64,000 nucleotides of DNA. Source: Paracyclopina nana. Its lineage: Eukaryota > Arthropoda > Copepoda > Cyclopoida > Cyclopettidae. Below are positions 1-13,289 of the stretch, one piece after another. The notes under the pieces are model-generated. The model was not told the origin of the DNA. It was given only the letters and a program-made list of their open reading frames with translations, and did no database searches. The stretch lies in assembly GCA_019096065.1 (NCBI GenBank), contig JAGUCH010000010.1:1-64000 (forward strand), in the 5' to 3' direction. Within the stretch, counting starts at the first letter, position 1; each line of letters begins with the position of its first letter. The position numbers and the translations under genes were made by a program.

Positions 1-3000
1 GTTCGCTGTATTCGCCACTGTTTGCCCATGTTTGATGTGTTAGCCTGTGTTTGCCCATGTTTGCTGTGTTCGCCCGTGTTCGCTTAGTTCGCCCTTGTTC
101 ACTGTGTTCGCCCGTGTTCATTGATGTGATCACCCGTGTGTTTGCTGTGTTCGCCCGTGTTTGCTGTGTCTGGCCTGTGTTCGCTGTCATCGCCCGTGTT
201 CAACCCGTGTTCGCTGTGTTTGCCTCAAGTTCGCTGTGATTGCCTGTGTCTGGCTGTGTTTGCCTGTGTTCACTGTCATCGCCCCGTCTGCGCTGTGGTT
301 CGCCCGTGTTTGTTGCTTTTGCCTGTGTTCGCCTGTGTTCGCCCGTGTTCAAACCGTGTTCGCTGCCTGCAGCCAGTGTTCACCCAAGTTTGCTGTGATC
401 TGCCTCCTGGTGTTCGCTGTGTTTGCCTGTGTTCACTGCAAAGACTGCCTGTGTTCGTTGTGGGTTCGCCCGTGTTCGCTGTGTTTGCCCCAGTTCGCTG
501 TGTTTGCCTGTGTTCGACTGTGTTCGCTCTTTTTGCCCGTGTTTGCTGTGTTCCTTGTGTTTGCGGTGTTCCTTGTGTTTGCCCGTGTTCGCTGTGTTCG
601 CTCAGGTTTGCCTGGGTTCGCTGTGATTGCCCGTGTTCGCTGTGTTTGCCTGTGTTTGCTGTGGTATCGGTTTAATGCTCACTTCCGTGTTCCTTGTGTT
701 TTTGTGTTCCTTGTAGTTTCACCATGTTTGCTGTGTTCACTCGTGTTTACAGTGTTTGCCTGTGTTCGCCCATGTTTGCTGTGATCGCCAGTGTTTGCTG
801 TGGCTGTCTGTGCTCGCTGTGTCTACCCAAGCTGTTGTGTTAAGCCTGTGTTTGACCATGTTTACTGTGTTTGCCCGTGTTTGCTGTGTTCCTCAGGCAC
901 GCACAGATCGGCCTCGTGTCTGCCCGTGTTCAACCGTGTTCGCTGTGTTCGCTTGTGTTCGCCCCGTGTTTGTTGTGTTTGCCTGTGTTTGCTGTGATCA
1001 CCGCAGTGTTTAATGTGATTCGTGTTTGCTAGTGCTGCCTGTGTTTGCTGTGATCGCTTTGTGCCTTGATGTGATTCGCATTGCCGTGTTCGCTGTGTTC
1101 GCCCGTGTTTGCTGTGGTTTGCCTGTGTTCGCTGTGATCGCCCGTGTTTGCTGTGTTTGGTCAGGTTTGCTGTGATCGCCTGGGAGCTGGCTGGGTGGGC
1201 TTGCCCGTGTTTGCTGTGATCACCTGTGTTCACACGTGTTCGCCCATGTTCGCCCAAGTTCGCCCAAGTTTGCCCAAGTTTGCTGTATTCTACCATGTTC
1301 GCACTGTTTGCTGTGTTTGCCTGTGTCTGACCGTGTGTTCACCCATGTTAGCCCGTGTTTGCTGTGTTATTTGTGTTTTTGCTGTGTTCCAGTTCGCTAT
1401 GTTCCTTGTGATCACCACCGCCTGTGTTCGCTGTGATTGCCTGTGGCTTGCTGTGTTTGCCAGTGTTCGCCGCTGTGATTGCCTGTGGTTTGGACGTGTT
1501 CACTGTGGTTTCCAAGCTGTGATCGCCCGTGTTTCGCTGTGATCTGCCCAAGCCAACTGTGTTCGCCCGCGCTGCTGTGATCACCTGTGTTTGCCCGTGT
1601 TCGCCCCAAGTTCACTGTGTTCGGCTGTATTCTCCCCTGTTTGCCCATGTTTGCTGTGTTCGCCAGTGTTTGCCTGGACAGGTATGTTTGCTGTGTTCGC
1701 CCGTGTTTAGCTTGGTTCGCCCTTGTTTGCTCAGTTCGGCCAGTGTTCACAGATCACCCCATGGTTTATGTGTTAGCCTGTGTTTGCTGTGATCACCCAT
1801 GTTTGCTGTGTTTGTCCGTGCTCTGCCCTGTGTTCACTGTGTTTGCCTGTGTTCGACTGTGTCTCGCCTCTGTTCGCCTGTGTTTGTTGTGTTCCTTGTG
1901 TTCGCTGTGTTCCATGTGTGTGCCCGTGTTCGGCTGTGTGCGCCCGTGTTTGCTGTGGTTTGCTGTGTTTGCCTGTGTTCGCTGTGATCGCCTGTATTCG
2001 CCCATGTTTGTTCATGTTTGCTGTGTTCGCTTGTGTTAGCCCATGTTCGCTGTATTTGCCTGCAAGGTTCTGCCAGATCACCCGTGTTCGCTGTGTTCAC
2101 CTAAGTTTGTTACTGTGTTTGCCTGTGTTTGACCATGTTTACTGTCTTCGCCCGTGTTTGCTGTGTTCCTTGTGTTCGCTGTGTTCCATGTGTTTGCCCA
2201 TGTTTGCTGTGATTGCCCGTGTTTGCTGTGTTTGCCTGTGTTCGCTGTGATCGCCTGTGTTCGCCCATGTTCAACTGTGTTCGCTGCTTGGGTTCGTGTT
2301 CGCCCGTAAGTTTGCTATGTTTGCCTGTGTTCGCTTGTGTTAGCCCATGTTCGCTGTGAACACCCGTGTTTGAATGATCGACCATGTTTGCTGTGTCTGC
2401 CTTTGTTCACGGTGATCGCCCGTGCTTGCTCCGTGTTCAACCATGTTCGCTGTGTTCGACTGTGCTCCGCCTTGTTCGCCTGTGTTTGCTGTGTTCCTTG
2501 TGTTTGCCCGTGTTTGCTGTCTCTGCCCGTGTTTGCTGTGTTTGCCTGTGTTCGCTGTGTTCGCCCACGTTTGCTGTGATCACCTCTGTGTTTTGCTGTG
2601 TTCGCCTGTGTTCGATGTGTTTACCCTAGTTTGCTGTGGGGCTTGCCCGTGTTCACAAAGTTCGCTGTGGCCCGCTGTATTCACTTCCTGTTTGCCCATG
2701 CTGATGTGTTAGCCTGTGTTTGCCCATGTTTGCTGTGTTCGCCCGTGTTCACTTAGTTCGCCCTTGTTCACTGTGTTCGCCTCAGAAAACGCTGTGATCA
2801 CCTGTGTTTGCTGTGTCTGACCTGTGTTTACAAGGGCTCGCCTAAATTCGCTGTCATTACCCGTGTTCAACCGTGTTCATTGTGTTTACCCTAGTTTGCT
2901 GTGTTTGCCCGTGTTCGCCCAAGTTCGGCTGTGTTCTGGGCTGTATTCGCCCCTGTTTGCCCATGTTTGATGTGTTAGCCTGTGTTTGTCCATGTTTGCT

Positions 3001-6000
3001 GTGGTCTGCCCGTGTTCGCTTAGTTCGCCTCTTGTTCCACTGTGGGTTCGCCCAAAGCTGCTGTGTTTGCCGGTGTTCGCTCAGATCGCCCGTGTTCGCT
3101 GTGTTTGCCCGTGTTCGGCTGTGTTCGCCCAAGTTCACTGTGTTTGCTCAAAAGGTTCGACTGTGTTTGCCTTTTTGTTCGCCCGTGTTTGCTGTGTTCC
3201 CTGTGTTTGCGGTGTCTCGGTGTCTGCCCATGTTTGCTGTGTTCGGCCCGTGTTTGCTGTGGTTTGCCTGGGTGTTCACACATGTTTGCTGTCATGCATC
3301 CCCTCGTGTTTGCTGTGTTCGCCTTGTGTTCTGGCTGCAGTTCACGCAAGTTTGCTGTGTTTGCCTGTGTTTGACCATGTTTACTGTGTTCACCCGTGTT
3401 TGCTGTGTTCCTTGTGTTCGCTGTGTTCCTTGTGTTCGCCCATGTTTGCTGTGATGGCCTCGTATTTGCTGTGTTCGCCTGTGTTCGCTGTGATTCTGTA
3501 ATCTGGCCTCGTGTTCAACCGTGTTCGCTGTGTCTGCCAGTGCTTGCCCAAGTTGTCTGTGGATTGCCTGTGTTCGCTGTGGTTTTATCCGTGTTCACTT
3601 TTGATCACCTGTATTCGCTGTGTTCACACCTGTTCGCTGTGTTTGCCTCTGTCTGCTGTGTTTTGCCTGTGTTCGACTGTGTTCGCTCTTGTTCTGGCCC
3701 GTGTTTGCTCTATTCCTTGTGTTTATGTGTTCCTTTTGTTTGCCCGTGTTTGCTGTGTTCTGCTGTGTGATTGCCAGTGTTTGCTGTGTTTGCTGTGTTT
3801 GCCCGTGTTTGGCTGTGATCGCCCGTGTTTGCTGTGTTTGCCCGTGTTTGCTGCAAGGACACTGTGTTTGCTTGTGTTCACCACAATCGCCCAAAGCCCT
3901 GGTTTGCCCAAGTTTGTTGTATCTTCGCCTCTGTTCGCCCAAGTTTGCTGTGGTTGTCTGTGTTCGACCGTGTTCGCCCATGTTAGCCTGGGTGGTTTGC
4001 TGTGTTACTTGTGTTTGCTGTGTTCCTTGTGTCTGCTTTAATTCCTTGTGATCTACCGTGTTCACTTTCTGTGTTCGCTGTGATTGCCCGTGTTTGCTGT
4101 GGTCGGCCTGTGTTTGCTGTGTTCTGCCCGCATTTGCTTGGGGTTTGGTCAGTTCACTTGTGGTTTGCTGTGATCACCCGTGTTTGCTGTGATTGCCTGT
4201 GTTTGCTGTGTTCGCCCGTGTTTGCTGTGATCACCTGTGTTTGCCCGTGTTCGCCCAAGTTCACTGTGTTCGCTGTATTCTCCCTGCCCGCCCATGCTTG
4301 CTGCAAGCCCTCTGTATTTGCCCATGTTTGCTGTGTTTGCCCGTGTTCAAGGTTCGCCTCTGTTTGCTGTGTTCGTCTAGTGTTCATGTGGGTGATCACC
4401 CGTGTTTGCTGTGTTCGCCCGTGTTTGCTGTGATCACCCGTGTTTGCTGTGTTTGCCCGTGCACTGCCCAAGTTCACTGTGTTTGCCTGTGTTCCGACTG
4501 TGTTCGCCCTTTTGTCTCTGCCTTTCGTGTTTGCTGTGGTTCCTTGTGTCTGATGTGTTCCTTGTGTTCGCTGTGTTCCATGTGTGTGCCCGTGTTCGCT
4601 GTGTGCGCCCGTGTTTGCTGTGTTTGCCTGTGTCTGCTGTGATCGCTCTGTATTCCCACTTCATGTTTGCCCATGTTTGTTGTGTTCGCTTGTGTTAGCC
4701 TATATTCGCTGTGATTGCTCAGAACACAGATCACATCAGTGAGCCCGCTGTGTTCACCCAAGTTTGCTGTGTTTGCCTGTGTTTGACCATGTTTACTTTG
4801 GCACCACCTGTGTTTGCTGTGTTCCTTGTGTTCGCTACAGTTCCATGTGTTCATTGTTGCTCTGGGCTGTGATCGCCTGCGTGTTTGCTGTGTCTGCCTG
4901 TGTTTGCTGTGATCGCCCGTGTTTGCCGGTGTTCAACCGGGTTCTGCTGTGTTCGCCTGTGTTTGCCCAAGTTCGCTGTGATTGCCCTTGTTCGCTGTGT
5001 TTGCCCGTGTTTGCCCTTGTTTGCTGTGTTTGCCTGTGTTTGCTTGCAGGCAGCCCATGTTCGCTGTGAACACCCGTGTTTGATGTGATCGCCCATGTTT
5101 GCTGTGTTCGCCTTTGTTCCGCTGTGATCGCCCGTGTTTGGCCCGGGGTGGTTCAACCGTGGTTCGCTGTGTTCTGACTGTGTTTGCCCTTGTTCGCCCG
5201 TGTTTGCTGTGGTTCCTTGTGTTTGCCCGTGCTTGCTGTGTTCGCCCGTGTCTTGCTGTGTTTGCCTGTGTTCGCTGTGTTTGCCCGTGTTTGCTGTGAT
5301 TGCCCGTGTTCGCTGTGTTCATTGTGTTCGCTTGTGTTCGCCAAAGTTCAGCTGTGTTTGCTCAACATTCGACTGTGTTCGCCCTTGCTCGGCCCCGTGT
5401 TTGCTGTGTTCTTTGTGTTCGCGGTGTTCCTTGTGTGTGCTCCGGGTGAATTGGCTGTGTGCGCATTTGTTTGCTATGGGTTTGCTGTGTTCACCTGCTA
5501 TCTGTGTTTGCCTGTGTTTGACCATGTTTACATTGTGTTCGCCCGTGTTTGCTGTGTTCCTTGTGTCTCGCTGTGATCGCCCGTGTTTGCTGTGTTTGCC
5601 CGTGTTTGCTGTGTCTGCTGTGTTCGCCCGTGTTTGCTGTGTTTGCTCGTGTCTGGCTGTGATCGCCCGTGTTTGCTGTGTTTGCCTGTGTTTGCTGTGA
5701 TCGCCCGTGTTTGCTGTGTTTGCCTCCGTGTTTGCTGTGATCACCTGTGTTTGCTGTGTTCGCCCATGTTCGCCTGCCCGCCTCAAGTTTGCCCAAGTTT
5801 GCTGTATTCGCCCATGTCTGCCCATAAGTTTGTTGTGTTTGCCTGTGTTCGACCGCGTGTTCACCCATGTTAGCCCGTGTTTGCTGTGTTACTTGTGTTC
5901 GCTATGTTCCTCAGCATCGCCTGTGGTTCGCCTGTGTCTGGCCAGATTGCCTGTGGTTTGCTGTGTTTGCCAGTGTTCACAGATTACTCGTGTTTGGACG

Positions 6001-9000
6001 TGCCCGCCGTGGTTTGCTGTGGACGCCCGTGTTTGCTGTGATTGCCCGTGTTTGCTGTGTTCGCCCGTGTTTGCTGTGATCACCTGTGTTTGCCCGTGTT
6101 CGCCCAAGTTCACTGTGGTTCGCTGTATTCTCCCCTGTTTGCCCATGTTTGCTGTGTTCGCCTGTGTTTGCCCATGTTTGCTGCTGTGTTCGCCTGTGTT
6201 TGCTTTGTGGGAGCCCGCTCTGTTTGCTGTGTTCGCCAGTGTTCGCTGTGATCACCCGTGTTTGCTGTGTTAGCCTGTGTTTGCTGTGATCACCCGTGTT
6301 TGCTGTGTTTGCCCGTGTTCGCTCAAGTTCACTGTGTTTGCCTGTGTTCGACTCAGGTCGCCCTTGCCCGCCCGTGTTTGCTGTGTTCCTTGTGTTCGCT
6401 GTGTTCCATGTGTGTGCCCGTGTTCGCTGTGTGCTCCCGTGTTTGCTGTGTTTGCTGTGTTTGCCTGTGTTCGCTGTGATCGCCTGTATTCGCCTATGTT
6501 TGTTCATGTTTGCTGTGTTCGCCAAAGCTAGTCTCTCCATGTTCGGTCAGATTGCCCGTAGTTCGCTGTGGACACCCGTGTGTTCGCTTGTGTTCACCCA
6601 AGTTTGCTGTGTTTGCCTGTGTTTGACCATGTTTACTGTGTTCGCCCGTGTTTGCTGTGTGTTCCAGTTCGCTTGTGTTCCATGTGGGCTTGCCCATGTT
6701 TGCCGATTGCCCGTGGTTTGCTGTAGTTTTGCCTGTGTTCGCCAGATCGCCTGTGTTCGCCCATGTTCAACCGTGTCTGCTGTGTTTGCCCGTGTTCGCC
6801 TGTTTGCTGTGTTTGCCTGTGTTCAGTTTGTGTTAGCCCATGTTCGCTGTGAACACCTCGTGTTTGATGTGATCACCATGTTTGCTGTGTTCGCCTTTGT
6901 TCGCTGTGATCGCCCGTGTTTGCCCGTGTTCAACCATGTTCGCTGTGTTCGACTGTGTTCGCCCTTGTTCATCAAATGCTGTGTTCCTTGTGTTTGTCTG
7001 GGGGCTGCTGCCTCTGCCCGTGTTTGTTGTGGTGTTTGTCAAAGTCTGCTGTGTTCGCCCATGTTTGCTGCAGATCGCCCGTGTTTAAGTGTTCACTGTG
7101 TTCGATGTGTTTACTCCCAGTTTGCTGTGTTTGCCCGTGTTCGCCAAAGTTCGCTGTGTTCGCTGTATTCGCCCCTGTTTGCCTCATGTTTGATGTGTTA
7201 GCCTGTGTTTGCCCATGTTTGCTGTGTTTGCCTGTGTTCACTTAGTTCGCCCTTGTTCACTGTGTTCGGCCGTGTTCGCTGTGGATCAATTGGTGGTTTG
7301 CCAGGCTCACCCGTGTTTACTGTGTCTGCCTGTACTCCGCTGTCATCGCCCGTGTTCAACCGTGTTCGCTGTGTTTACCCTAGTTTGCTGTGGTTTGCCC
7401 GTGTTCGCCCAAGTTACGCTGTGTTAGCTGTAATTCGCTTCCTGTTTGCCCATGTTTGATGTGTTAGCCTGTGTTTGCCCATGTTTGCTGTGGTTCGCCC
7501 GTGTTCGCTTTAGTTCGCCCTTGTTCACTGTGTTCGCCACGTGTTTGCTGTGGTTTGCTTTGGTGTTCGCTGCGATCGCTCCGTGTTCGCTGTGTTTGCC
7601 CGTGCATTCGCTGTGTTCGCCCAAGTTCACTGTGTTTGCCTGTGTTCGACTGTGTTTGCCTCTTTGTTCGCCCGTGTTTGCTGTGTTCCTTGTGTTTGCG
7701 GTGTTCCTTGTGTCTGCCCATGTTTGCTGTGTTCGCCACGTGTTTGCTGTGTTTGCCTGTGTTCGGCCCATGTTTGCTGTGATCGCCCGTGTTTGCTGTG
7801 TTCGCCTGTGTTCGCTGTGTTCCACGCAAGTTTTGCTGTGTTTGCCTGTGTTTGACCATGTTTACTGTGTTCGCCCGTGTTTGCTAGTGTTTCTTGTGTT
7901 CGGCTGTGTTCCTTGTGTTCGCCCATGTTTGCTGTGATGGCCCGTATTTACTGTGTTCGCCTGTGTTCGCTGTGATCGTCACCGTGTTACGCCCGTGTTC
8001 AACCGTGTTCAAAATTGTGTTCGCTTGTGTTTTGCCCAAGTTCTGCTGTGATTGCCTGTGTTCGCTGTGTTTATCCGTGTTCACTTTGATCACCCGTGTT
8101 CAGCTGTGTTCACCCCACGTGTTCGCTGTGGTTTGGCCCTGCAGTTCGCTGTGTTCCTTTGCCTGGTGTTCGACTGTGTTCGCCCTTGTTCGCCCAAGTG
8201 TTTGCTCTATTCCTTGTGTTTTGGCGGTGTTCCTTTTGTTTGCCCGTGTTTGCATGTGCTTCGCTGTGATTGCCAGTGTTTGCTGGGGTTGTTTGCTGGG
8301 TGGGGTTTGCCCTAAGTGGTTTGCTGTGATCGCCAGTGTTTGCTGTGTTTGCCCGTGTTTGCTGCGCGATCACCTGTGTTTGCTGTGTTCGCCATGTTCG
8401 CCCCAAGTTCGCCCAAGCTCTTGCCCAAGTTTGCTGTATTCGCCTCTGTTCGCCCAAGTTTGCTGTGTTTGCCTGTGTCTCGACCGTGGGTATTCGCCCC
8501 ATGTTATTATGTGCTTCCCGTGTATTGCTGTGTTACTTCAACGGTGTTTGCTGTGTTCCCTTGTGTTCGCTTTGTTCCCTTGTGATCGCCCGTGTTCGCC
8601 TGGGTGGTGTTCGCTGTGATTGCCCGTGGTTTGCTGTGTTTGCCTGTGTTTGCTGTGTTCGCCTGTGATTGCTCGGGGTGTTTGGCCGTGTTCGCCGTGG
8701 TTTGCTGTGATCGCCACGGTGGTTTGCTGTGATTGGCCTGTGTTTGCTGTGTGTCTGCCACGTGTTTGCTGTGATCACCCTGTGTTTGCCCGTGTTCGCC
8801 CAAGTTCACTGTGTTCGCTGTATTCTCCCCTGTTCGCCCATGTTTGCTGTGTTCGCTCTGTATTTGGCCCAATGTTTGCTGTGTTTGCCCGTGTTCGCTT
8901 TGTTCGCCTGCTTGTTTGCTGTGTGTTCGCCCGTGTTCGCTGTGATCACCCAGTGGTTTGCTGTGTTCGCCTGTGTTTGCTGTGATCACCCGTGTATTGC

Positions 9001-11945
9001 TGTGTTTGTCAGTGATCGCCCAAGTTCACTGAACAAAAGTTTGCCTGTGTTAGGCTGTGTTCGCCCTTGTTCGCCCGTGTTTGCTGTGTTCCTTGTGTTC
9101 GCTGTGTTTCCTTGTGTTCGCTGTGTTCCATGTAGCTGTGCCCGTGTTCGCTGTGTGCGCCCGTGTTTGCTGTGTTTGGCCTGTGTTCGCTGTGATCGCC
9201 TGTATTCGCCCATGTTTGCCCATGTTGCTCTGCTGCCCTTGTTCGCTTGTGTTAGCCCATATTCAGCTGTGATTGTCCAGTGTTCGCTGTGATCACACGT
9301 GTTCAGCTGTGTTCACCCAAGTTTGCTGTGTTTGCCTGTGTTTGACCATGTTTACTGTGTTCGCCCGTGTTTGCTGTGTTCCTTGTGTTCGCTGTGTTCC
9401 ATGTGTTCGCCCATGTTCGTCTGTGATCGCTCCGTGTTTGCTGTGTTCGCCTGTGTTTGCTGTGATCGCCCGGTGTTTGCCGTGGTGTTCAACCGGAGTT
9501 CACTGTGTTCAGCCTGTGTTTGCCCAGAAGTTCGCTGTGATTGCCCTTGTTCGCTGTGTTTGCCCGTATTGCTCCAAGTTCGCTGTGTTTGCCTGTGTTT
9601 GCTTGTAGGTTAGGGCCCATGTTCGCTGTGAACACCCGTGTTTGATGTGATCGCCCATGTTTCTATATATGTGTTCGCCTTTGTTCGCTGTGGATCGCCG
9701 GTGCTTTGCCGTGTTCAACCGTGTTAGCTGTGTTCGACTGTGTTTGCCCTTGTTCGCCCGTGTTTGCTGTGTTCCTTGTGTTTGCCCGTGTTTGCTGTGT
9801 TCGCCCGTGTTTGCTGTGTTTGCCTGTGTTCGCTGTGTTTGCCCGTGTTTGCTGTGATTGCCCGTGTGTCTTCGCTGTGTTCGCCTGTGTTCGCTGTGTT
9901 ACGCCCAAAAGTTCGCTGTGTTTGCCTGTGTTCGACTGTGTTAGCCCTTGTTCGCCCGTGTTTGCTGTGTTCCTTGTGTTCGCGGTGTTCCTTGTGTGTG
10001 CCTCGTGTTCTGCTTGTGTGCGCACGATGTTTGCTATGTTTGCTGTGTTCACCCAAGTTATCTGTGTTTGCCTGTGCTCTTTTGACCTCATGTTTACTGT
10101 GTTCGCCCGTGTTTGATGTGTTCCTTGTGTTCGCTGTGATACGCCACGTGTTTGGCTGTGTTTGCCCGTGTTTTGCTGTGATTGCTGCGTGTTTGGCCGT
10201 GATTACGCCGTGTTTGCTGTGATCGCCCGTGTTTGCTGTGATGCGCCCATGTTTGCTGTGTTTGCCCGTGTTTGCTGTGATCACACCTGTGTTTGCCCGT
10301 GTTCGCCCAAGTTCGCTGTGTTCGGCTGTATTCGCCCCTGTTTGCTGTGTTTGCCTGTGTTTGCCCATGTTTGCTGTGTTCACCCGTGTTCGCTTTGTTT
10401 CCGCCCCTGTTCGCTGTGTTCCGCCCGTGTTTGACTGTGATCACCTGTGTTTGTTGTGTTCGCCCGTGTTCGCTGTGATCACCACGTGTTTGCTGTGTTC
10501 GCCCGTGTTTGCCCGAAACTCTTTGTTTGCTGTGTTTGCCTGTCTTCGACTGTGTTCGCCCTTGTTCACCACGTGTTTGCTGTGTTCCCTTGTGTTTGCT
10601 GTGTTCCATGTGTGTGTGCCCGTGTTCGGCTGTGTGCGCCCCGTGTTTGCTGTGTTTGCATGTGTCTCGCTGTGATCGCCCGTATTCGCCCATGATTGCC
10701 CATGTTTGCTGTTGTTCGCTTGTGTTCAGCCCATGTTAGCTGTGATTGCCTCGTGTTCGCTGTGATCACCCGTGTTCGCTGTGTTCACCCAAGTTTGCTG
10801 TGTTTGCCTGTGTTTGACCATGTTTACTGTGTTCGCCCGTGTTTGCTGTGTTTCTTGTGTTGTTCCTTGTGTTCGCCCATGTTTGCTGTGATCGCCCGTG
10901 GTTTGCTGTAGTGTTTGCTGGTTGATCGCCACGTGTTCGCATCCTGATGATTCGCCCGTGTTTGAGTGTGTTCCTTGTGTTCGCGGTGTTCCTTGTGTTT
11001 GTCCCGTGTTTGCTGTGTTCGCCCGTGTTTGCTGTGTTTGCCTGTGTTCGCTGTGATCGCTTGTGTTTGATGTGATCGCCCGTGTTTGCTGTGTTCGCTC
11101 TGTGTTACGCTGTGATCGCCACGTGGTTTGCTCACGTGTTTGCTGTGTTCCTTGTGTTCGCGGTGTTCCTTTTGTATGTTTGCCCGTGTTTGCTGTGTTT
11201 GCCCGTGTTTGCTGTGTTTGCCTGTGTTCGCTGTGTTCGCCCATGTTCGCTGTGATCGCCACGTGTTTGCTGTGTTCGCCTGTGTTCGCTGTGTTCACCC
11301 AAGTTTGCTGTGTTTGCCTGTGTTTGACCATGTTTACTGTGTTCGCCCGTGTTAGCCCGTGTTTGCTGTGTTCCTTGTGTTTGCTGTGTTCCTTGTGTTT
11401 GCCCTTGTTCGCTGTGATCGCCCGTGTTTGCTGTGTTTGCCTGTGTTTGCTGTGTTTTCCCGTGTTCGCTGTGATTGCTTTCGTGTTTGGCTGTGTTTGC
11501 CGTGTTTTCTGTGATCGCCCATGTGTTTGCTGTGATCGCCCGTGTTTGCTATGTTCGGCCTGCGTGTTTGCTGTGATCACCTGTGTTTGCCCGCGTGTTC
11601 GCCCCAAGTTCGCTGTGTTCGCTGTATTCGCCCCTGTTACTGCCCATGCTTTGCTGTGTTCGCCTGTGTTTGCCCAATGTTTGCTGTGTTCGCCTCGTGT
11701 TGCGCTTTGTTACGCCCTTGTTTGCTGTGTGTTCGCCCGTGTTCTGGCTGTGATCACCCGTGTTTGCCCGTGTCTCTTCTGTGTTACCGCCCGTGTTCGC
11801 CCGTGTTACTCCAAGATTCGCCCAAGTTACCGCTGTGTTTGCTCTCGTGTTCGCCCGTGTTTGCTGTGTTCCTTGTGTTCGCTTTTTTCCTCAGGTGTTC
11901 CGCCTCTGTGTTTGCCTGTGTCTGCTGTAATTTCGCCCTAAGGTT
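1..11945. repeat. Satellite array of a degenerate 19-bp unit
   Basis: Almost the whole stretch is built from a 19-bp unit close to TGTGTTCGCCCGTGTTTGC, itself two related half-units of 9 and 10 bp, with recurrent variants TGTGATCGCC, TGTGTTCC and CCATGTTTGC. Roughly 600 units fit. Because 19 is not a multiple of three and the unit has few stop codons, long open frames appear on both strands; they are cysteine/valine-rich on plus and Thr/Asn/His-rich on minus, and I regard them as non-coding. A longer segment containing GTTTGACCATGTTTACTGTG recurs near 850, 2127, 3368, 4779, 5515, 6622, 7848, 9340, 10080, 10811 and 11324, so the array has higher-order repeats. It may be heterochromatic, which is inference. 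The array runs off the left edge. Confidence 0.95.
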
Positions 11946-11983
11946 AGGTTTGTTGCTTGTTGTTTGTTGCAGAGACTCTAGCC

Positions 11984-12142
11984 CGGTTCCAACACGGGAT
12001 ATCAGCATAGTGCAGTACTGTAAACTAGTTAAGTCAGGTCGAGCTGAGCCCAGCCTTGAGCCAGCTGTGACCTGGGACTATGCTAAAAAGTCAAGTTCAC
12101 GTCTCTTGACTATGCTATGCTGATTTTTCCTTGTTGGAACCG
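11984..12142. mobile_element. Short foldback/MITE-like element
   Basis: The segment begins CGGTTCCAACACGGGATATC and ends with a near-perfect inverted copy finishing in TTGTTGGAACCG; the two arms (about 27 bp each, 11984-12010 and 12115-12142) pair with a few mismatches around a 104-bp centre without an ORF. This is the form of a small non-autonomous inverted-repeat transposon. No convincing target-site duplication is visible. It sits exactly between the end of the satellite and the start of the decayed Gal3ST duplicate. Confidence 0.5.
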
Positions 12143-12595
12143 AGGCTTCTTTGTTCTCAGTCCTCAACTCATTCACACCCAAGTCCTAGAGGGAGCCGAT
12201 TTGCACTGAACCAACAGCTTCATAAAAAGCACAATGATCAATGTATAAATGTTGTTAACGTATTCATCCAGGCTTTGCAAAGCAAAAGCTAAACAATCTC
12301 ACTTTTTAGGCTCTTGTCTCAGTGTTAACTGAGCGGATTGGTCATAAAATTCCTCTAAGCTGTCTCCAACTAGGTCATCTTTACCTTTTTAAAAAGGTAT
12401 GCTCAAGTTTTCAACAAGGCAACTGGCCTTCATAAATCAGGTTGTCTTGGATCTCAACCAGGCATGTCATAGACATTGGCCCTGTTGACCTCATGATGTA
12501 TCTGCAAATTTGATTCCAATCCGCTGAGTTATTACTAAAGGTACGAAGCCTTGAAAGTGCTTTTGCTTCATCTAGCTTTTTTATCTAGCGTATAT
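12143..12595 (-). pseudogene. Decayed partial duplicate of the Gal3ST gene (exon 2 and intron 1 sequence)
   Basis: This stretch aligns in the same orientation with 38480-38945, which is the 5' part of Gal3ST exon 2 plus most of intron 1. Shared landmarks include ATTCACACCCAAGTCC, TTTGCACTGAACCAAC, AATGTTGTTAACGTATTCATC and GTTGACCTCATGATGT. Many substitutions and small indels separate the copies, including loss of a block present near 38680-38745, so identity is clearly lower than between the LTRs. The copy stops abruptly at both ends, at the foldback element on the left and near 12595 on the right, and cannot encode a functional enzyme. It is probably an old tandem or ectopic duplication fragment. 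Confidence 0.75.
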
Positions 12596-13289
12596 TAGGT
12601 TGCAGTTTGCATCTGCACAAAAATAGTTTGAAAAGTATGAGTCCAGTAGAAGTGGCGTACTATTCAAGCAAAAATTTGTTTTGCAGTTTCCATAGTGTCA
12701 ACACTCCAAAAACATTAGCTTTCCAATTGCTTTCAATCAGTGGCACTAGCTAGTTACATTCATTCACAAAAGCATTGTGGATGTGTGCAGAAAAATAGAC
12801 ATGACATTTTTGCAAGTTATTTGCACCTTAATTGTTTCATCAACTGCAATCCTTTGCATTAAAAAAGTATCAGCAAACCTCCTTCATTAAAAGGATCTTA
12901 TGACATTTCCAAGCCATGATGTTTCACAAGTTTGCCTGAAATTAACCAACCCATGTAGGCTGTAACTTTAGAAAGCATTGGGAAACTGTTAATATCTTGC
13001 CAATCATGAATAGGTGCTGCGCTTGAGTTGCTCATTTGCTTGCCTGAGATCTTTGGAATGTAAATGGCTTCCAAATTCTCCATGAATCCATCTGTAAATT
13101 GACCAATCATATACCAGTCAAAGCGATTGCAAGCTCAGCCAAATAAGGTTGAGCTATGGCTATCATCCAAAGCCAAGTTTTACAGGTTTATGTAAAAATT
13201 ACTTTCTTTAGGAAAAAATAGTGGAAAACCTTTCTGTGAAATTCTCGCTTCCAGTTCCTCTCATTTTCTGCTGATTTCTACATTTTCGA
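12596..13289. other. Unassigned DNA, no clear gene
   Basis: AT-rich sequence between the Gal3ST duplicate and the doubtful kelch-like remnant. A 70-codon open frame on the minus strand at 12898-13110 has a W-x2-I-x-S-F-P pattern vaguely like a kelch blade, but it has no supporting neighbours and I do not call it a gene. Nothing else is recognisable. Confidence 0.3.

Noticed and set aside
51-12123. Many long open frames on both strands, up to 293 codons, Cys/Val-rich or Thr/Asn/His-rich
   Set aside because: They are translations of a 19-bp satellite in every frame; no start context, splice pattern or domain supports coding.
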